Shown here: positions 59,146-64,000 of the stretch, piece after piece | How the letters are laid out: each line of letters begins with the position of its first letter | Position numbering within the stretch: the first letter of the stretch is position 1 | Assembly (NCBI RefSeq): GCF_009363115.1 | Contig: NZ_CP045298.1 | Span: 1-64,000 of the forward strand | Length of the DNA stretch: 64,000 nucleotides | Source: Paenibacillus brasilensis | GTDB lineage: Bacteria > Bacillota > Bacilli > Paenibacillales > Paenibacillaceae | Reading direction: 5' to 3' | Notes under the pieces: model-generated | Told to the model about the DNA's origin: nothing | Database searches by the model: none | What the model saw: the letters and a program-made list of their open reading frames with translations, nothing else | Program-made: the position numbers and the translations under genes

Positions 59146-59484
59146 TTAAGATGGATTTACCGTTATATCTGCTCCAAAATACAAATCCTCGGTCTGGCTC
59201 GAACATGCTCTCCAGCGTAAAAAGCTTTCCTTCCAAATGAGGAACGTTGAAAAGCATGCATGGCTTCCCAACACAACAGTAGGCCAGCTGGGCATGGGCA
59301 CAAATTTGTATACGTTTTCAACGTTGAATTCTTCGGCCCTTTCTTCCAGCAAGTCAGCGACAGCTACCACTTCAATAAGCGGGCTGTTTTGGAGATTTTC
59401 AAGATATACGGAGCTAATATTATCACAACCGTTAATCCCGGCCTTCATTCGTTCGAATTCTTCACACTCCTTGGCCTCCAGCAT
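59146..59484 (-). pseudogene. Decayed Gfo/Idh/MocA dehydrogenase remnant
   Basis: The 112-codon frame opens like this family (NGCDNISSVYLENLQNSP, then IEVVAVADLLEERAEEF). However, the GxGxxG glycine is an Asp, and the resemblance stops after about 60 residues. Reading the neighbouring frame over the rest gives AFYAGEHV, like the AGKHVxxEKP motif, without the lysine. A full gene would be about 340-380 codons. Frameshift plus a large deletion is likely. It lies between the AraC regulator and the operon and may be the former first gene. Confidence 0.6.
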
Positions 59485-59623
59485 ATGCTTTTTGATCCAG
59501 CATGTAAGCTTTACAGTTCACATAGTATTCTATTTGGGTTTCGTTTAAAATGAATAATATGATTAAAACATGAACAATCTGGTCAATATTTGAAGCAGCC
59601 AAATGCCTAAAGGAGTCGTCTTC

Positions 59624-60442
59624 ATGTCTATCGTTGAGTCTTGTCAGGTTCTTACCGCAGGCTATTCCTTCCATCGTAAACCCTTTTATTCAAACCAGCC
59701 TGATGGGATTAAAAATTATTTGTTTCGTCTGCAGACAGACGGGCGCTGCAAGGCCCGCATTAATGGGAAAATGACACGAATTGAGGCAGGGGACCTGTTG
59801 TTGTTCAGTCCTACCGAGCCTTATGAACTGGATATTCACAGTGAGTTGAATTCCATGGGTGAACAGATCGTCGAAAGCGGAGATTATCACATTTTTTTCG
59901 GTGGCTCCTGGGTAGATGAGTGGTGGAATCATCACAAACGGCCGAACCGAATTAAGGTCCAGCTCTCAGAAGCCTTACTTGGCCTATTTCGCCAACTTGT
60001 AATAGAGCAGCGACGTATGTCCAATCCTTACCCGGAAATATCAAGCTATTACATACGCATTTTATGTTTGGAGTTCGACCGCATGCTGTCTGAGCATCCT
60101 ATTGCTACACATCATAACTATCTCGCCTATCAGATTAAAAATTATATTGAGGAAAATGCATCATCCAACTTCAAACTGGATGACGTGTCCTCACACGTCG
60201 GCATCAGTGTATCCCGAGCCGTACATCTGTTCAAGGAAACATTCGATACAAGCATTATGCAATACACGCTGGACATTAGACTCAACATGGCGAGAGAGCG
60301 AATCATTTTCAGCCCTATGTCACTGGAACAAGCCGCAGAATCGTCCGGATTTGCAAACTATACGTATTTTCACCGTGTATTCCGTTCCCGCTTTGGCATG
60401 TCTCCCAAGGAGTTCAGAGTGATTCACCGCGAGCAATTATAG
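59624..60442 (+). CDS. AraC-family regulator of the sugar operon
   Basis: This 272-residue regulator has an N-terminal cupin-like sensing domain (about residues 20-120; GKMTRIEAGDLLLFSPTEPY). The C-terminal double helix-turn-helix holds NFKLDDVSSHVGISVSRAVH and EQAAESSGFANYTYFHRVF, ending in the AraC signature FGMSPKEFR. The ATG at 59624 lies 8 bases after GGAG; the frame is open seven codons earlier. It is divergent from the remnant and sugar operon, which it probably controls. Confidence 0.9.
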   Translation: MSIVESCQVLTAGYSFHRKPFYSNQPDGIKNYLFRLQTDGRCKARINGKMTRIEAGDLLLFSPTEPYELDIHSELNSMGEQIVESGDYHIFFGGSWVDEWWNHHKRPNRIKVQLSEALLGLFRQLVIEQRRMSNPYPEISSYYIRILCLEFDRMLSEHPIATHHNYLAYQIKNYIEENASSNFKLDDVSSHVGISVSRAVHLFKETFDTSIMQYTLDIRLNMARERIIFSPMSLEQAAESSGFANYTYFHRVFRSRFGMSPKEFRVIHREQL

Positions 60443-60444
60443 GC

Positions 60445-60477
60445 AAAAGAGAGCGTTCGCTTGAACGCTCTCTTTTG
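60445..60477. terminator. Terminator between the AraC gene and abfA
   Basis: The perfect stem AGAGAGCGTTC / GAACGCTCTCT with loop GCTT has A and T tracts on either side and serves both convergent genes. Confidence 0.88.
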
Positions 60478-60526
60478 TCAAAAACTCAACTATAAAGCAG
60501 GACCTGCTTATATACCAAAGCTATTG

Positions 60527-62011
60527 TTACGGAGCAATCGTCAGCATCACTACTGACATCGGTGGTAGTGTAACATCCAAATGCTGACCTTGCTGCTGAA
60601 AGGACGTAAAAGTTTCCTTTTTTACACGCTCTGGCTGGTCAAACGTATTATGTGCCTGCATTTCATCACTGGCAAGGACAACACCACTGATTCCCTTGAC
60701 CTCTTCCAGTCCTCTCAGCTCCAGATTTAAATTTGCCGACTCGCCCGGATGGACATTACATAAGCTTACATGAATATAGCTATTCTGTGCCTTGGAAGCG
60801 GACACGCTTACTTGTGGGATGGAATCCCCGTCGTATTCATAATTGCCTAGCATAGTATAAGTAGCAAGTGCTTGTGCATCCTGATGCACCTTGAACATTT
60901 CAAATACATGATACGTCGGCGTCAACAGCATAGCAGGACCTTCGGTGAGAACCATCGCTTGCAAAACATTGACCATTTGAGCAACATTCGTCATCTGTAC
61001 ACGGTCATGGTGATTTTGGAAAATATGAAGATGCAATCCAGCTACAAGCGCGTCCCGCATCGTATTTTGCTGATAAAGGAAGCCCGGATTGGTACCCGGC
61101 TCGGTCAGGAACCAGGTTCCCCATTCATCGACGATCAGCCCGACCCGTTTGTCAGGATCATATTGGTCCATAATAGCAGAATGGCGGGTAATCAATTCCT
61201 CCATACGCAATGATTTTTTCATCGTCTCAAACCATTCCGCTTCATCAAAACCGAGTGCTTGCCGTTTCGCTTCCCAAGTACCCGGGACCGTGTAGTTATG
61301 CAAACTCAAGCCATCCATAAGATGACCAGCTTCTCTCATCAGTACCTCGGTCCAGCGATAATCATCCACATTTGCCCCGCCTGCAATCCGATAAATGCGG
61401 TTCTCGCCATAGTTACGAACATATGTCTGATAGCGCCGATACAGATCGGCATAATATTCTGGACGCATGTTACCGCCACAGCCCCAGTTTTCGTTGCCCA
61501 CTCCAAAATATTTGAGCCTCCATGGTTTTTCACGACCATTTTCCTGACGCCATGCAGCCATAGGCGATTCCCCATCAAAGGTCATGTACTCTACCCACTC
61601 CGACATTTCCTGCACGGTACCACTGCCTACATTTCCGCATATATATGGCTCTGCATTTAACAGCTCGCACAACTGAAAAAACTCATGTGTACCAAAATGA
61701 TTATTTTCAACCACACCGCCCCAGTGTGTATTTACCATTCTCTTGCGGTTTTCTTTCGGTCCGATACCGTCTTTCCAATGATATTCATCAGCAAAGCAGC
61801 CCCCTGGCCAACGCAACACAGGGATATTTAGCTTTTTAAGCGCTTCTACCACATCATTACGAATTCCGTTCGTGTTCGGGATCGGAGATTCCTGCCCAAC
61901 CCATAAGCCTTCATAAATACACCTTCCAAGATGCTCGGCAAATTGCCCGTAGATATTCTTGTTAATAACGCCTTGTTCCCCATCGGTATTGACAATAATA
62001 GAACCCTTCAC
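60527..62011 (-). CDS. abfA: Alpha-N-arabinofuranosidase (GH51)
   Basis: This 494-residue intracellular enzyme removes arabinose from arabinan and arabinoxylan oligosaccharides. The N-terminal [17 protein letters not shown] is characteristic. The acid/base glutamate is in [12 protein letters not shown] and the nucleophile in IVDEWGTWF; a C-terminal beta domain follows. It has no signal peptide. GGGGGA lies 5 bases before the ATG. It is not clearly in an operon; the approximately 290-base upstream region is AT-rich and holds no gene. Confidence 0.96.
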   Translation of the reverse strand: MKGSIIVNTDGEQGVINKNIYGQFAEHLGRCIYEGLWVGQESPIPNTNGIRNDVVEALKKLNIPVLRWPGGCFADEYHWKDGIGPKENRKRMVNTHWGGVVENNHFGTHEFFQLCELLNAEPYICGNVGSGTVQEMSEWVEYMTFDGESPMAAWRQENGREKPWRLKYFGVGNENWGCGGNMRPEYYADLYRRYQTYVRNYGENRIYRIAGGANVDDYRWTEVLMREAGHLMDGLSLHNYTVPGTWEAKRQALGFDEAEWFETMKKSLRMEELITRHSAIMDQYDPDKRVGLIVDEWGTWFLTEPGTNPGFLYQQNTMRDALVAGLHLHIFQNHHDRVQMTNVAQMVNVLQAMVLTEGPAMLLTPTYHVFEMFKVHQDAQALATYTMLGNYEYDGDSIPQVSVSASKAQNSYIHVSLCNVHPGESANLNLELRGLEEVKGISGVVLASDEMQAHNTFDQPERVKKETFTSFQQQGQHLDVTLPPMSVVMLTIAP

Positions 62012-62255
62012 AACAAGCCCTCCCCCAAAATATTAAAATTTCCCGCATCATTGGCATGAATGATTACGCTTTCTAAAAAAAAAATAAAAGTAACTCCTTC
62101 TGCTGATCTCTTTACCAACTTAACCTTTGCATTTTCATCAAGTCCAACAAACATTTGATTAATATAAACATTAATAATTAAACAAAGTTATTTTACACGT
62201 TTAATATATTTTATTGTCTACTATTTGTCAATCTTAAGCAAAAGGTTCAATCAAA

Positions 62256-62282
62256 CCAAAAAGCCTGCCATTAAGGCAGACT
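62256..62282 (-). terminator. Terminator of the DUF6171 gene
   Basis: The minus-strand stem AGTCTGCC / GGCAGGCT has a 5-base loop and is followed by TTTTTGG. Confidence 0.8.
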
Positions 62283-62305
62283 GGGATGTGATTGCTTTTA
62301 TTCGA

Positions 62306-62584
62306 TTAGGCTGTTCCTTGCCAGCGTGAACCACTGTAACTGGGACAGCTTTGCGTGGCTGCCAGGGCACGTACACGGACAATGCTTCCGCTAATGCCGC
62401 ATGTATGCCCAGCCATTAAATCTTTACATTGTGAGCAGGCCAACAGTCTGGCCTCATACACCTTATCGTTCACACACTCCACTTTGGGTCTCATGTTATT
62501 TAGAATCCTGGTAATTTGTTCCTCCGATATCGTGATGTCTCTTTCACAGCCCTTACAGGTGCTTGGCACCGTTACATCTTCCAT
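62306..62584 (-). CDS. Small Cys-rich protein (DUF6171 family)
   Basis: This 92-residue protein has eight cysteines in pairs: CKGC, a single Cys near residue 37, CSQC, TCGIS and SCP. The pattern suits two zinc sites. ISEEQITRIL and EARLLACSQC match the family. The function is unknown. GGAGGG precedes the ATG at good distance. Confidence 0.75.
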   Translation of the reverse strand: MEDVTVPSTCKGCERDITISEEQITRILNNMRPKVECVNDKVYEARLLACSQCKDLMAGHTCGISGSIVRVRALAATQSCPSYSGSRWQGTA

Positions 62585-62675
62585 CGTCAGCTTACCCTCC
62601 TATCAACAAGGTCCTAAATCAAGCAGTTGATTCCGTATTACTGTTATTATAGTACTTCCCTTATTCCAGCTACCC

Positions 62676-63002
62676 TTATTTTCGTTCCTGAGGAAGCTTG
62701 GCAGCCGCCTCAGATACAACCATGGCCAAGTCCTCGTTTCCGAACATAGATAGTACCCCCAATACCGTATCGAGCGGAATATCGCCCGCTTCTTCACGCG
62801 ATACAGTCAGCTTGCGTACTCGTAGCAGACGCTCGTTGCTATCCTGCTGCGGATACGCTACACGATATAATTCCTCCGGCTCCAGCCCATGATTGATGCA
62901 CCATTGCGCAAACACCAGAATCATCATGTCCTCTTCCTGCTTATAATTTTCGATGATGGCTTCCTCTAGCTGCTTACCACGGTTATCCTCTACCATTTCC
63001 AT
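62676..63002 (-). CDS. Conserved hypothetical protein, helical and acidic
   Basis: This 108-residue protein has no recognised domain. It is rich in Glu and Leu and mostly helical by appearance (EEAIIENYKQEEDMMILVFA). The first ATG at 63002 has AAGGAG. It lies between the DUF6171 gene and a sugar dehydrogenase, same strand, about 75 bases from the latter. The family was not recognised. Confidence 0.7.
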   Translation of the reverse strand: MEMVEDNRGKQLEEAIIENYKQEEDMMILVFAQWCINHGLEPEELYRVAYPQQDSNERLLRVRKLTVSREEAGDIPLDTVLGVLSMFGNEDLAMVVSEAAAKLPQERK

Positions 63003-63075
63003 TCATTTCTCCTTCAGCCTGTTTCTTGATGTCTGGATCGTTATGATCGTTGCTTTTCGCTCAGTCAGTTTGGCA

Positions 63076-64000
63076 TTAGTCATTCAGATGACTAATCAGT
63101 TCGTCTGCCAACATATGGCTTTCCAGCACCTTTCCAGCACTGATAGCGCACTCCTCCGGACGATGAATATGCTCCAGAAAATGGTTCACGACTCCGCTGA
63201 AGCCCCGTCTTTCCAAAATCGTGTCCCAGCTTCCGAAAATTTGCGTTAGTGGCAGCTTGCTTTTTTCCATAAAAACAGCCTGTTCCATATTGGTTACTTC
63301 AACAGATCGACCTGCCCCATGCAGCTCCAGTCTCTCTATGTCAGCCCCTGCCTGTCTGTTCATACTATAGCTGCCGAAGGCATTTCCCAAACGTACGGAA
63401 CCGAACGAAGTGTCCATGTATCCTTCGTTCGTCGTATCCAGTTTACTGTGCAGCAGCTCATAATCATCGCCGCCCAGCCATAATAGCAAATCAAGCATAT
63501 GAATCAAATCATCATAAACCGTCTGTTCCGCAGGTCTTCGATCATATCCCGTTCGGTGTTTAATAGCCGCACATTGACTGAAACCACCCACTTCCTCCAG
63601 CCACGCTTTAGCAGCTGCATATTGCGGAGCAAAGCGTCGGTTAAAGCCTACTGCCAACAGCACGGCTTGTGCCTCTGCAAACGCGGTCATCTCCACACTT
63701 TGACGAACATCATAGGACAACGGTTTATCTACATACACCGCAATTCCTTTTTCAATACACGCCATAACCAGATCAAAATGAGCTTCCGTCGCAGCATGTA
63801 TAAATACAGCTTCCGGCTCCCACGCCAGCAGCTCCTTTACATCTGTTGTCCCTCTCGGTAGCCTGTATTGCTCCATAATAGAATTAACCGGCTCTTGCGA
63901 ACGGTTCATGACACCTATAATGTCTACACCTTCGTGCGCAGCCAGCAAGGGCAAATATACCTTGCGTGCAATACCTCCCAGCCCTGCAATGGCCACTCTT
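63076..64000 (-). CDS. Gfo/Idh/MocA-family oxidoreductase, 5' end cut by the window edge
   Basis: At least 307 residues of a sugar-type dehydrogenase are present. The Rossmann motif reads VAIAGLGGIARKVYLPLL. The catalytic motif is KGIAVYVDKPLSYDVRQSVE, with DKP instead of the commoner EKP, and a conserved substrate-domain region follows (VYDDLIHMLDLLLWLGG, with the His). The open frame runs through the right edge, so the real start is just outside; the GTG at 63996 is inside the motif and is not the likely start. It is not part of the ThuA operon. Confidence 0.9.
   Translation of the reverse strand, partial: RVAIAGLGGIARKVYLPLLAAHEGVDIIGVMNRSQEPVNSIMEQYRLPRGTTDVKELLAWEPEAVFIHAATEAHFDLVMACIEKGIAVYVDKPLSYDVRQSVEMTAFAEAQAVLLAVGFNRRFAPQYAAAKAWLEEVGGFSQCAAIKHRTGYDRRPAEQTVYDDLIHMLDLLLWLGGDDYELLHSKLDTTNEGYMDTSFGSVRLGNAFGSYSMNRQAGADIERLELHGAGRSVEVTNMEQAVFMEKSKLPLTQIFGSWDTILERRGFSGVVNHFLEHIHRPEECAISAGKVLESHMLADELISHLND

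Overview
The window looks like chromosomal core DNA of an endospore-forming Gram-positive of the Paenibacillus type, most like the P. polymyxa group. This is inferred from gene content and order. The block accB-accC-asp23-amaP-nusB-folD-xseA-xseB-ispA-dxs-tlyA-argR-recN-spoIVB-spo0A next to spoIIIAA-AH, efp and yqhQ is the classic Bacillales arrangement. The stalk-domain proteins, the ThuA/Gfo-Idh sugar genes and the GH51 enzyme are typical of Paenibacillus. No phage, insertion sequence, CRISPR array, tRNA or rRNA gene was seen.

Layout. 1-8.3 kb: a cut-off dihydrolipoyl dehydrogenase, a small coiled-coil protein, thymidine kinase with an odd P-loop, Spo0M, a membrane zinc-ribbon protein, a chemoreceptor, a TetR/SDR divergent pair (the TetR gene carries a frameshift) and spo0A. 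8.5-28.7 kb: a long minus-strand housekeeping and sporulation run from spoIIIAA down to spoIVB, covering the SpoIIIA channel, fatty-acid synthesis entry (AccB/AccC), the Asp23/AmaP envelope module, NusB, FolD, exonuclease VII, isoprenoid precursor synthesis (IspA, Dxs), TlyA, ArgR, RecN and the SpoIVB protease. 29-43.6 kb: aspartokinase, EF-P, Xaa-Pro peptidase, YqhR, YqhQ, a patatin, a secreted GH10-like protein, MntR, SplB, CcdA, MetS with a Met-specific T-box leader, YidD and a Zur-type regulator.

43.9-53.4 kb: a large secreted stalk/PKD protein and then an anaerobic fermentation island (pflA, pflB, adhE), with fnr divergent from adhE. Palindromes of the form TGTGA-N6-TCACW lie upstream of pflB and adhE. 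In both promoters one box is centred 41.5 bp before the inferred start site, so the regulator and its likely targets sit together.

53.4-64 kb: accessory genes. These are an extradiol dioxygenase-like protein, a lone YvyF-like protein and an HxlR regulator. A four-gene sugar module follows (TIM-barrel isomerase, Gfo/Idh/MocA dehydrogenase, second TIM-barrel isomerase, ThuA) under a divergent AraC regulator, with a decayed dehydrogenase remnant between them. The rest is a GH51 arabinofuranosidase, two small conserved proteins and a further Gfo/Idh/MocA enzyme cut by the right edge.

Nothing here is clearly a wholly new system. The best leads are the Fnr promoter geometry, the possible 3-keto-sugar module, the frameshifted TetR gene, the spo0A promoter with overlapping 0A boxes, the swapped P-loop residues of the thymidine kinase, and several structured intergenic elements.
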